Source of the DNA: DASUFI01 sp036274635
Lineage (GTDB): Bacteria > Planctomycetota > B15-G4
Length of the DNA stretch: 10,426 nucleotides
Assembly (NCBI GenBank): GCA_036274635.1
Contig: DASUFI010000137.1
Span: forward strand, 1-10,426
Reading direction: 5' to 3'
Each line of letters begins with the position of its first letter. Within the stretch, counting starts at the first letter, position 1. The notes under the pieces were generated by a model. It was not told the DNA's origin. It searched no databases and worked only from the letters and a program-made list of their open reading frames with translations. This document shows, in pieces, positions 1-7,277 of this stretch. Both the position numbers and the translations under genes were made by a program.

Positions 1-481
1 CGCGCGCGACCTCCTCGTTGCTCAGGCCGGCGAAGAAGCGCAGCTCCACCAGCCGCACGAGCTGCGCGTCCCGCGCGCCGAGCTTCTCCAGCGCCTCGTC
101 CAGCGCGACGAGGTCCAGGTTGCGGGTCTCGTACAGGGCCACCGCGCCGTCGAGCGTGACCTGCGCGCGCCCGCCGCCGCGCTTCTGCGCGCCCTGCTCC
201 CGCGCGTGGTCCACCAGCACGCGCCGCATGACCCGCGCCGACAGCGAGAGGAAGTGCTCGCGCGAGACGAGGTCGCGGGCCGGCGCGTCGACCAGCCGCA
301 GCCAGGCCTCGTGCACCAGCGCCGTCGGCTGCAGCGTGTGGTCCGCGCGCTCCCGCGCCAGGTGCGCGCCCGCGATGCGCCGCAGCTCGCCGTACAGCAG
401 GTCCAGCAGCGCGTCCGCCGCGGCGCGGTCCCCCTCGCCGTAGCGGCGCAGCAGCAGGGTGGCCTGGGAGCATGCATCCAT
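1..481 (-). CDS. ECF-type RNA polymerase sigma factor, 3' end cut by window edge
   Basis: This gene encodes an alternative sigma factor that would direct RNA polymerase to a small regulon. The first 160 residues are visible and the C-terminus lies beyond the left edge. The order matches the divergent ECF-like family described as TIGR02999: an N-terminal helix (LLLRRYGEGDRAAADALL, about residues 9-26), the region-2 part QPTALVHEAWLRLVD (51-65), SARVMRRVLVDHAREQGAQK (81-100), a variable linker, then the start of region 4 (LVRLVELRFFAGLSNEEVAR, 141-160), whose helix-turn-helix is truncated. Family members are usually about 180-190 residues, so some 20-30 are missing. The ATG at 481 is preceded by AGGG with suitable spacing. 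Two nearby ATGs (at 477 and 473) are out of frame. A longer open frame on the same strand is a shadow with Arg/Cys/Trp-rich composition. In planctomycetes these sigma genes often precede a Ser/Thr kinase gene, which would lie outside the window; that is inference. I see no anti-sigma gene beside it. Confidence 0.9.
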   Translation of the reverse strand, partial: MDACSQATLLLRRYGEGDRAAADALLDLLYGELRRIAGAHLARERADHTLQPTALVHEAWLRLVDAPARDLVSREHFLSLSARVMRRVLVDHAREQGAQKRGGGRAQVTLDGAVALYETRNLDLVALDEALEKLGARDAQLVRLVELRFFAGLSNEEVAR

Positions 482-569
482 GGCAGCCCTTGCACGAGAC
501 GCGCGGCGCAACATGCTACCGCGAACGGCTCCGCAGACCGTGACGTCGTGAGCGCCACTGCAAGCGCGC

Positions 570-1547
570 TCAGTGCGGGGACAGGGCTTCCAAGGCGAGC
601 ATCCGGAGCGGATTGTTCTCTGCCCGGCCGTCCACGTACATCGCACGGATGCGCGACTCATTGGGCTGACGCAGGGCGCCCATCTGGAGGAGCGCGGCCC
701 GCGCCACCTCGGCGCCTGCCGACTTCGGGAACAGATCCACCACGCGCTGCAGCAGACAGATGCCGGACGACTCCCGGCCCGCGTCCAGCATCAGCAGGCC
801 GTGCCGCGCATCCGTGGCCGCGGCCGGAACAGAGAAGGTGAACGGGGACGATCGTGCACGATCGAGAAAGACCAGCGCGGCCGGCATGTCTCCACGCCGC
901 TCCGCGGCCTCCGACCGACGCGCGTCCAGTTCGGCCTGCCGGCCGGCCAGACAGTTGCCGCACCAATGCGAGGCGCGCGCGACGGACAGGGCGCGCGCCG
1001 CCTCGTCGCTTCGGCCGGCCAGGTCGAGGAGCAGAACGCGAAAGGTCGCCGCGTAACTATCCGCATGCCAATCCACCGGAGGCGGGTCGAGCGCTTCCAT
1101 CTCAGCCAGGATCCGCGCGGCGTCATCAGCGATGGCCTTCCACTCCGGAAGCTTGCAGGCGTCCTTGCCGAACCGGACCACATACAGCGTGCGCCGCTGA
1201 TCGATGTCCTCCTCGATGCTCCACGCGTCGAAACTGTCCGGCTGCTTCAGCTTCCGTTCAGCATCGAGGAGCTCCGCGCGTAGGTCTTGGGCCTCCCGCT
1301 CTGCACTGACAGCGGACTCGACGACGAGCGCCGATCGGTCGAAGGGATGGACCGCGGGTGGCGGAGGATCGATGCTGCACGGATCGCGCTTCTCGACAGG
1401 CGGAGTGACGTGCTTGGGCAGCGTCGCACCGAGGGCTTGCAGCGCCTCGTCCCGCGACACGCCCGTAGCGAACAGCGTCGCCGAGCCCAGAACTCCCGCC
1501 GCGACGAGGGCGACGGCGGCTGTGGCCACCTTGGCGCTCCAGGACAT
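570..1547 (-). CDS. Unrecognised membrane-anchored protein with helical-repeat character
   Basis: I do not recognise this 325-residue protein. The N-terminus has a short charged start followed by a hydrophobic stretch (residues 8-28, AVALVAAGVLGSATLFATG) that reads as a signal anchor or uncleaved signal peptide. A Pro-rich linker follows (about 48-68, with DPPPPAV), then a likely coiled coil (74-102, many Glu/Arg/Ala/Leu). From about 135 to 290 the sequence is Ala/Leu-rich helical with weak TPR-like spacing, for example LLLDLAGRSDEAARALSVAR and AERRGDMPAALVFLDRA. It has five cysteines (57, 131, 196, 199, 264), with 196/199 in HWCGNC, so disulfide formation or metal binding is possible. The ATG at 1547 has GGAG about seven bases upstream. 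The gene lies 88 bp before the sigma-factor gene on the same strand and 100 bp after the laminin-B-like gene. Codon third positions look somewhat less GC-saturated than in its neighbours. A role in extracytoplasmic assembly or in signalling linked to the sigma factor is possible, but nothing in the sequence proves it. Confidence 0.8.
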   Translation of the reverse strand: MSWSAKVATAAVALVAAGVLGSATLFATGVSRDEALQALGATLPKHVTPPVEKRDPCSIDPPPPAVHPFDRSALVVESAVSAEREAQDLRAELLDAERKLKQPDSFDAWSIEEDIDQRRTLYVVRFGKDACKLPEWKAIADDAARILAEMEALDPPPVDWHADSYAATFRVLLLDLAGRSDEAARALSVARASHWCGNCLAGRQAELDARRSEAAERRGDMPAALVFLDRARSSPFTFSVPAAATDARHGLLMLDAGRESSGICLLQRVVDLFPKSAGAEVARAALLQMGALRQPNESRIRAMYVDGRAENNPLRMLALEALSPH

Positions 1548-1647
1548 GAGGGCTCCGTCAGAAACCAGACCCGGTCTTCACCTCCGGATCATGCGTCTTT
1601 TTACGGCGCGGGCGGCCAAATCGTGGGGCCGCCGACGATGCCTCACC

Positions 1648-2607
1648 TCACGGCGTCGTGGCCTTCAGCCCGTTGCTCGCCGCGAAGCCCTTCGGCCCGC
1701 CCGCATCCGCCACCCACATCTGCAGGAACAGCAACGCGCCCGACGGCACGCCCGCCGGCCATTTGCCGCTGAGCGCCAACCCGCCGCCCGGCGACGTGAC
1801 CAGCGGCGCGAGCAGGTCGGCCGCCGGCACCAGCACGCCGCCCTTGAAGGGCGCATCGATCTCGGTCAGGCCGATGACCAGCGTCGCCGGCGCCGAGGCC
1901 GCCGCGCCGCTCAGCGCCAGCTTCAGCACGCTGTCGCCCACGAGCTGCCCGCTGCCCTTCAGCACGGGCGCGCCGCCCGCGCCGGCCAGCGCGTGGCCGA
2001 CGTCCGTCCACACCGGCACCTGGTTGATGCGGATGTTGTCCGCGCCCACGTTCCAGATGTCGAAGATGAAGAAGAAGGTGGGGTCGCCGTAGAAGAAGGT
2101 GATGGTCTTCACGTTCGTGATGACCGCGTTCCAGGTGGCGTCCGGGTCGCCCACGTCGAAGACCGCCCAGCCCGGCGGCATCGTGGTGCTGGCCGGATCG
2201 AAGGTGAACTCGAAGCTCTTCCAGCCCGTCCCCGCCTGCGGCACGTGGTTGGCCGAGCCCAGGAAGTACACGGTCTGCGGGCCGTTGCTCAGCATGAGCG
2301 TGCACTCGCGGTCGAAGGCGAACTGCGTGCTGATGGTGATGAGGTCCACGCCCACCGAGTGCACGCCCAGCGCGCGCCAGTCGCCCGCGAAGGGGCCCGG
2401 CAGCGTGTTGTGGAGCTGCGGCGCGAAGGTGTCGAGGTTGGTGACGTGCAGCCAGTTCGTGGGGTTGCCGCCGGTGGCCTGCACCGCGGAGTTGGCGCCG
2501 AAGGTCCAGCCACCCTGGTTCACGCCGCCGGTGAAGGTCTCGACGTAGTTCTGGGCCGCGAGCGGCGCGGCGGCGAGCAGCAGGGCGAGGGAGGCGGCGC
2601 GGAACAT
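1648..2607 (-). CDS. Secreted laminin-B-like domain protein
   Basis: This is a 319-residue exported protein. Residues 1-18 form a clear Sec signal peptide (MFRAASLALLLAAAPLAA, cleavage before Gln19). Residues about 22-195 resemble the laminin B (domain IV) type beta-sandwich seen in many bacterial secreted proteins: ETFTGGVNQGGWTFG at the start, NWLHVTNLDTFAP, FAGDWRALGVHSVGVDL, then alternating strands through WNAVITNVKTITFFYGDP and ADNIRINQV. Residues about 203-319 form a second domain, including GAPVLKGSGQLVGDSVLKL, LVIGLTEIDAPFKGGVLVP and the terminus GFAASNGLKATTP. I recall this as a recurrent C-terminal module of planctomycete secreted proteins, possibly a sorting or adhesion domain. 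The start at 2607 is supported by GGAG six bases upstream. It probably binds surface or extracellular carbohydrate or protein; no catalytic motif is visible. It sits downstream of the FGE gene but is separated by 286 bp containing palindromic repeats, so co-transcription is uncertain. Confidence 0.85.
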   Translation of the reverse strand: MFRAASLALLLAAAPLAAQNYVETFTGGVNQGGWTFGANSAVQATGGNPTNWLHVTNLDTFAPQLHNTLPGPFAGDWRALGVHSVGVDLITISTQFAFDRECTLMLSNGPQTVYFLGSANHVPQAGTGWKSFEFTFDPASTTMPPGWAVFDVGDPDATWNAVITNVKTITFFYGDPTFFFIFDIWNVGADNIRINQVPVWTDVGHALAGAGGAPVLKGSGQLVGDSVLKLALSGAAASAPATLVIGLTEIDAPFKGGVLVPAADLLAPLVTSPGGGLALSGKWPAGVPSGALLFLQMWVADAGGPKGFAASNGLKATTP

Positions 2608-2716
2608 CGGGATCTCCGGGGGGCAGGCGGCAGGGATGCTCGCGCCATCTTACGCGGGATCGCCGGAGGCGGCGACCGGGGCGGGCGGCGCCGCAGGGTG
2701 GTCGGTCGCGCGCCGT

Positions 2717-2761
2717 GAACTGAAGCGACGCACATGCAGTGCATGAGTGCTGCTTCAGTTC
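2717..2761. repeat. Palindromic repeat unit 1 with 10-bp perfect arms
   Basis: Arms GAACTGAAGC (2717-2726) and GCTTCAGTTC (2752-2761) are exact reverse complements. An inner stem CATGC/GCATG (2733-2737 and 2741-2745) closes on an AGT loop. The core unit, from CTGAAGC to GCTTCAG, spans 2720-2758 (39 bp) and recurs at 2780-2818. There is no T-run on either side, so it does not look like a simple intrinsic terminator. It resembles a REP-type intergenic palindrome. Confidence 0.8.
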
Positions 2762-2773
2762 GTGGCGGCTCGG

Positions 2774-2818
2774 GACGCGCTGAAGCACTGCATATGCAGT
2801 GCACGCGCGTCGCTTGAG
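2774..2818. repeat. Palindromic repeat unit 2 with 18-bp perfect palindrome
   Basis: The core unit 2780-2818 has the same length and layout as unit 1, starting exactly 60 bp later. The outer arms CTGAAGC (2780-2786) and GCTTGAG (2812-2818) pair with one mismatch. The centre GCACTGCATATGCAGTGC (2785-2802) is a perfect 18-bp palindrome. An alternative outer stem, GACGCG (2774-2779) with CGCGTC (2806-2811), overlaps it. The two units share CTGAAGC, ATGCAGTGCA and GCTT at equivalent positions (about 29 of 39 positions, counted by hand). Confidence 0.8.
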
Positions 2819-2893
2819 TCCGGGCGTCGGGAGAGCCACCCGCGCAGGGTCGTTCGCCGGGCGTCGCGGGGCCGGCGGGCGGGGGCGCCGCGC

Positions 2894-4036
2894 TCAGTGC
2901 TGGCCGGCGGCCTCGCCCTGCGACACGACGCAGCGGAAGCCGGTGTGCCCGGTCCCGGTGTCGGGCGGCGTGCCGCGCCGCGCGGTCGGGCGGTAGCTCT
3001 CGCAGTAGGAGACGTGGCAGAGGAACGAGCCGCCCTTCACGACGCGCTCGAGGACTTCGGGCATGTCGCGCACGGGGTTGTAGGCCGTGAGCGGGCCGCG
3101 CGGGTTGATGCAGCAGCCGCCGGGGGTGTGGGCGGCCTCCTCGGCGGCGAGGGCGTGCGCGTCGGCGCGGTAGATGTCGGCGGTCCACTGCCAGACGTTG
3201 CCGGCCATGTCGTAGAGGCCGTAGCCGTTGGGCGGGAAGGACTTGACCGGGGCGAGGCCGGGGAAGCCGTCCTCACCGGTGTTGTGCCAGGGGAACTCGC
3301 CCGTGAACGAGTTGCACATGAACTTGCCGTCGGGGCGGAACTCGTCGCCCCACCAGTAGCGGGTGTTGACCGGGGCGCCGCCGCGCGCGGCGTATTCCCA
3401 CTCGGCTTCGGTGGGCAGGCGCTTGTGCGCCCAGTCGGCGTAGGCGACGGCGTCATCCCAGCCCACCTGCGTGACGGGCAGGTCGTCCTTGCCGGCGATG
3501 TCGCTCTGGGGGCCGTCGGGATGGCGCCAGCTCGTGCCGGTGGTCCAGGTCCACCAGTTCTGCATGTCGCGCACGTCGACGGGCTTGTCGGGCGGGGTGT
3601 AGGCCAGCGAGCCGGGCTGGAGCATCTCGTCGGGCGGCTTGGGCGTGCCCGGCGGCACCTGCTTCTTGAGCTCCTCCCAGTCCACCGGGCGCTCGGCGAT
3701 GGTGACGTAGTGGGTCGCTTCGACGAAGCGCGCGAACTCGGCATTCGTGACGTCGTGCTCGTCCATCCAGAAGCCGTCGAGCTTCACGCGGTGCGCGGGG
3801 CGCTCGTTCGGGAGCGAGTTGGGGTCGTCGGTGCCCATCGTGAACTCGCCGGCGGGCACCCACACCATGCCGTCGGGCCAGGGCTTGGGCGGCCAGCTGG
3901 ACGTGTCGCGCGCGGGCGCCGACGCGGGCGCCGGATGCGGCGGCGAGGCCGGGTCCGTGGTCTGCGCGGACGCGGAGAGGCTCAGGGCGACGAGCGCGAT
4001 GAGCCTGCGTGCGGGGCGACAGAGGGGCGGACGCAT
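2894..4036 (-). CDS. Formylglycine-generating enzyme (SUMF1/FGE family), exported
   Basis: This enzyme would oxidise the active-site cysteine of a sulfatase to C-alpha-formylglycine, using O2 and copper in characterised FGEs. It has 380 residues. Residues 1-24 read as a signal peptide (RRLIALVALSLSASA, then Gln25), followed by a Pro/Ala-rich linker to about 50. The FGE-sulfatase domain (PF03781) runs from MVWVPAGEFTMGTDD (57) to GFRCV (366-370). Family landmarks include DVTNAEFARFVEAT, SWRHPDGPQSDI, DLPVTQVGWDDAVAYADWA, KRLPTEAEWEYAARGG, YGLYDMAGNVWQWTAD and VVKGGSFLCHVSYCESYRPT. The last contains Cys340 and Cys345 in CHxSYC, matching the paired catalytic cysteines of true FGEs and separating it from SUMF1-like proteins that lack them. 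The gene lies 54 bp downstream of the HAD gene and one gene away from a Cys-type sulfatase, its likely substrate. The ribosome-binding site is weak (GAGG only two bases from the ATG). The signal peptide is notable because characterised bacterial FGEs are mostly cytoplasmic. Confidence 0.93.
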   Translation of the reverse strand: MRPPLCRPARRLIALVALSLSASAQTTDPASPPHPAPASAPARDTSSWPPKPWPDGMVWVPAGEFTMGTDDPNSLPNERPAHRVKLDGFWMDEHDVTNAEFARFVEATHYVTIAERPVDWEELKKQVPPGTPKPPDEMLQPGSLAYTPPDKPVDVRDMQNWWTWTTGTSWRHPDGPQSDIAGKDDLPVTQVGWDDAVAYADWAHKRLPTEAEWEYAARGGAPVNTRYWWGDEFRPDGKFMCNSFTGEFPWHNTGEDGFPGLAPVKSFPPNGYGLYDMAGNVWQWTADIYRADAHALAAEEAAHTPGGCCINPRGPLTAYNPVRDMPEVLERVVKGGSFLCHVSYCESYRPTARRGTPPDTGTGHTGFRCVVSQGEAAGQH

Positions 4037-4090
4037 GGCCTCAGTGTCCGCAGGACGGCCGGCCCGGACAAGGGGGCCGCGCCCCGCGCC

Positions 4091-5149
4091 TCACTTCGTC
4101 TCGAAGGCGAAGATGGTCTTCCAGTCGTCCTTCATGCTGATGACCGTCCACTTCTGCGCCTTGGCCTCGGCCATGAGGGCGTCGCTGAAGGTGCCGATGT
4201 GCGACTCGGCGCCGTAGGCGAACTCGCGGGCGGCGTCGTCGTGGTGCACGAGCATCATGAGGCGCGCGCCCGGGCCGCCCTGGGTCCACTCCAGCATCTG
4301 CTGGTCGCCGTCGGAGTTGCCGAAGGCGGCCACGGGCCGGCGGCCGATGTGCTCGTTGATGCCGACGGGCTTGCCGTCCTTGTCGTCGATGAAGTCGATC
4401 TCGGGCAGGCGCATGAGGACGGGCTTGCCGTCGCGCATCTCGTACTTCGTCTTCGCGCTGCTGCCGATCACCTGCTCGGGCGGGATGCCGTACACCGCCT
4501 CCACCCACGGCCGCATGAACTCGATGCCGCCGCCCGAGGCGATGAAAGTCTTGAAGTCGTTGGCGCGCAGGTAGGCCAGCAGCTCGACCATCGGCTGGTA
4601 GACGCACTCGGTGTACGGGCGCTTGTAGACGGGATGCTTCGCCGTCTTGACCCAGTCCTTGACGATCTGCTCGAAGTCCGCGGTGCTCATGCCCGCGTGG
4701 GTGGCCATGACGATCTCGACGATGGCGTGGTCGCCGCCGGCCAGCGCGGCCTTCACGTCGCCCTTGAGCAGGGACGCGAAGGGCTCCTGAGTCGCCCACT
4801 CCGGGTGCTGCGGCGCAAGCACCTTGACGCGGTCGAGCGCGAAGAGCAGCTGCGTGTACATGGGCTGCTCGACCCACAGCGTGCCGTCGTTGTCGAAGGT
4901 GGCGATGCGCTCGGCCGGCGGCACGAAGTCGGGCGAGCCGGTCGTGGTGGTCCTGGTGACGAAGGACACGATGGCCTGCTTCGTCGGGCCGTCGTTCCAG
5001 GAGGGAAGCGGATCGGCTGATTTGGCGGCAGCCTGCGTGCCGGCGGGCTTCGGTGCCGCCGTGGGCGTCTGCGCGCAGGCGGTCAGCGCAAGCGTCGCGG
5101 CACCGAGCAGCGCCGCGGAGAAGAGCGCCGGGTAGAACTTGGCCTTCAT
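4091..5149 (-). CDS. HAD-superfamily hydrolase, predicted lipoprotein
   Basis: This is a 352-residue phosphatase-like protein of the HAD superfamily (PF12710-like). Residues 1-24 are a lipoprotein signal peptide ending in the lipobox LTAC, with Cys25 the predicted lipidated residue. A short Ala/Pro/Lys linker follows to about 45. HAD motif I is ATFDNDGTLW with Asp86 and Asp88, the nucleophile and acid/base positions. Motif II is probably FIASGGG (Ser205). Motif IV is FGNSDGDQQM with Asp280 and Asp282 for Mg2+. A cap-like helical segment lies between motifs I and II (about 100-195). I place the start at 5149: an earlier in-frame start at 5302 would add Arg/Pro-rich sequence running over the upstream intergenic hairpin and would hide the lipobox. 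AAGGA lies nine bases before the chosen ATG. Its substrate is unknown. Its place between the sulfatase and FGE genes suggests a shared pathway, perhaps handling phosphate esters on the same surface compound. Confidence 0.9.
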   Translation of the reverse strand: MKAKFYPALFSAALLGAATLALTACAQTPTAAPKPAGTQAAAKSADPLPSWNDGPTKQAIVSFVTRTTTTGSPDFVPPAERIATFDNDGTLWVEQPMYTQLLFALDRVKVLAPQHPEWATQEPFASLLKGDVKAALAGGDHAIVEIVMATHAGMSTADFEQIVKDWVKTAKHPVYKRPYTECVYQPMVELLAYLRANDFKTFIASGGGIEFMRPWVEAVYGIPPEQVIGSSAKTKYEMRDGKPVLMRLPEIDFIDDKDGKPVGINEHIGRRPVAAFGNSDGDQQMLEWTQGGPGARLMMLVHHDDAAREFAYGAESHIGTFSDALMAEAKAQKWTVISMKDDWKTIFAFETK

Positions 5150-5183
5150 GAGCGTGCGTCCTTCGGGTGTCTCGAGTCGGGGC

Positions 5184-5218
5184 CGCGGCGGGCGGCCCGT
5201 TGCGGACCGCCCGCCGCG
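5184..5218 (-). other. Strong GC-rich hairpin between sulfatase and HAD genes
   Basis: Twelve-base arms at 5184-5195 (CGCGGCGGGCGG) and 5207-5218 (CCGCCCGCCGCG) are perfect reverse complements around an 11-base loop, with CCG/CGG able to extend the stem inside the loop. It starts 13 bases after the sulfatase stop codon in the transcribed direction. No T-run follows on the minus strand, so it is more likely an mRNA 3'-end stabiliser or partial attenuator than a full intrinsic terminator. That role is inference. Confidence 0.5.
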
Positions 5219-5231
5219 CGGAGGCCGGGGA

Positions 5232-6977
<1,746 letters not shown>

Positions 6978-7032
6978 GAACGACTCCTGCCGAGACGGGA
7001 TGCGAAGCATCGCGTGACGCTTGCGGCCGGGC

Positions 7033-7062
7033 AGGCTAGGCGGGCGCGGCGATCGGAATCAA
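7033..7062 (-). promoter_or_regulatory. Candidate sigma-70-type promoter for the sulfatase gene
   Basis: On the minus strand, TTGATT (7062-7057) matches TTGACA at four of six positions. It is followed after 18 bases by TAGCCT (7038-7033), a weak match to TATAAT. This would give a leader of roughly 50 bases before the ATG at 6977. In DNA this GC-rich the AT-containing boxes stand out, but the match is modest. Confidence 0.3.
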
Positions 7063-7123
7063 CTCGGCGAGGCGGCGCAGCGGCGCGCGTTGATGCGTCG
7101 CCGTTCTGCATCTCGCCGGAGGC

Positions 7124-7152
7124 GCGCCGGATCGCGAACTCCGTTCCGGCGC
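7124..7152. promoter_or_regulatory. Inverted repeat, possible operator, in divergent intergenic region
   Basis: GCGCCGGA (7124-7131) and TCCGGCGC (7145-7152) are exact reverse complements separated by 13 bases. A further direct copy of CGCCGGA lies at 7114-7120. The position between two divergent genes would suit a regulator-binding site, but GC-rich DNA produces such repeats by chance. Confidence 0.25.
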
Positions 7153-7204
7153 ACTAATCAGCTGACGGCGCGGGATGATTGTCGGTGCACGGACGTCGAG
7201 TGGC

Positions 7205-7210
7205 TAGACT
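7205..7210 (+). promoter_or_regulatory. Possible -10 element for the MscS gene
   Basis: TAGACT matches TATAAT at four of six positions and lies 67 bases before the channel's ATG. No good -35 box sits 16-18 bases upstream; the closest TTG-containing hexamer (7179-7184) is 20 bases away. Weak evidence. Confidence 0.18.
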
Positions 7211-7277
7211 TGCATGCGCTGCGGCGCACGCGAGACGACTCCGCGCACGCACCGGATCGGTCAGGAGACACGCGGGA

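Larger units (their letters stand above)
6978..7277. other. Divergent intergenic region between sulfatase and MscS genes
   Basis: This 300-bp stretch has no credible gene. It should hold the promoters for both divergent transcripts. It contains a candidate promoter for the sulfatase side (7033-7062), a possible -10 element for the channel side (7205-7210), and an inverted repeat at 7124-7152 within a cluster of three CGCCGGA/TCCGGCG copies. The GGAG sequences near each end are the ribosome-binding sites of the two genes. Confidence 0.6.

Noticed and set aside
1611..1633. GGCGGCC/GGCCGCC hairpin, considered as a terminator after the laminin-B-like gene
   Set aside because: The 7-bp stem lies just past the stop codon, but the five T residues are on the wrong side for minus-strand transcription, so an intrinsic terminator is not supported.
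1204..2718. A 504-codon open frame on the plus strand across two minus-strand genes
   Set aside because: It overlaps parts of two genes with signal peptides and ribosome-binding sites; its own product is Arg/Gly/His-rich without recognisable domains.
2717..2818. The two palindromic repeats, considered as a minimal CRISPR array
   Set aside because: Only two units are present, they are imperfect copies, the 21-bp gap is short for a spacer, and no cas gene is nearby.
3977..4036. Arg-Arg in the FGE signal peptide, considered as a Tat signal
   Set aside because: The context ARRLIALVA lacks the S/T-RR-x-F-L-K pattern, so a Sec signal is more likely.
2747..5020. A 757-codon open frame on the plus strand across the FGE and HAD genes
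   Set aside because: It lies antisense to two well-supported genes and has Gly/Arg/Ala/His/Val-rich low-complexity composition with no family motif. Long antisense open frames are expected at this GC content.
7201..7213. TGGC and TTGC, considered as a sigma-54 promoter for the MscS gene
   Set aside because: The two boxes are two bases too close: TTGC starts 9 bases after TGGC starts, whereas the consensus needs 11.
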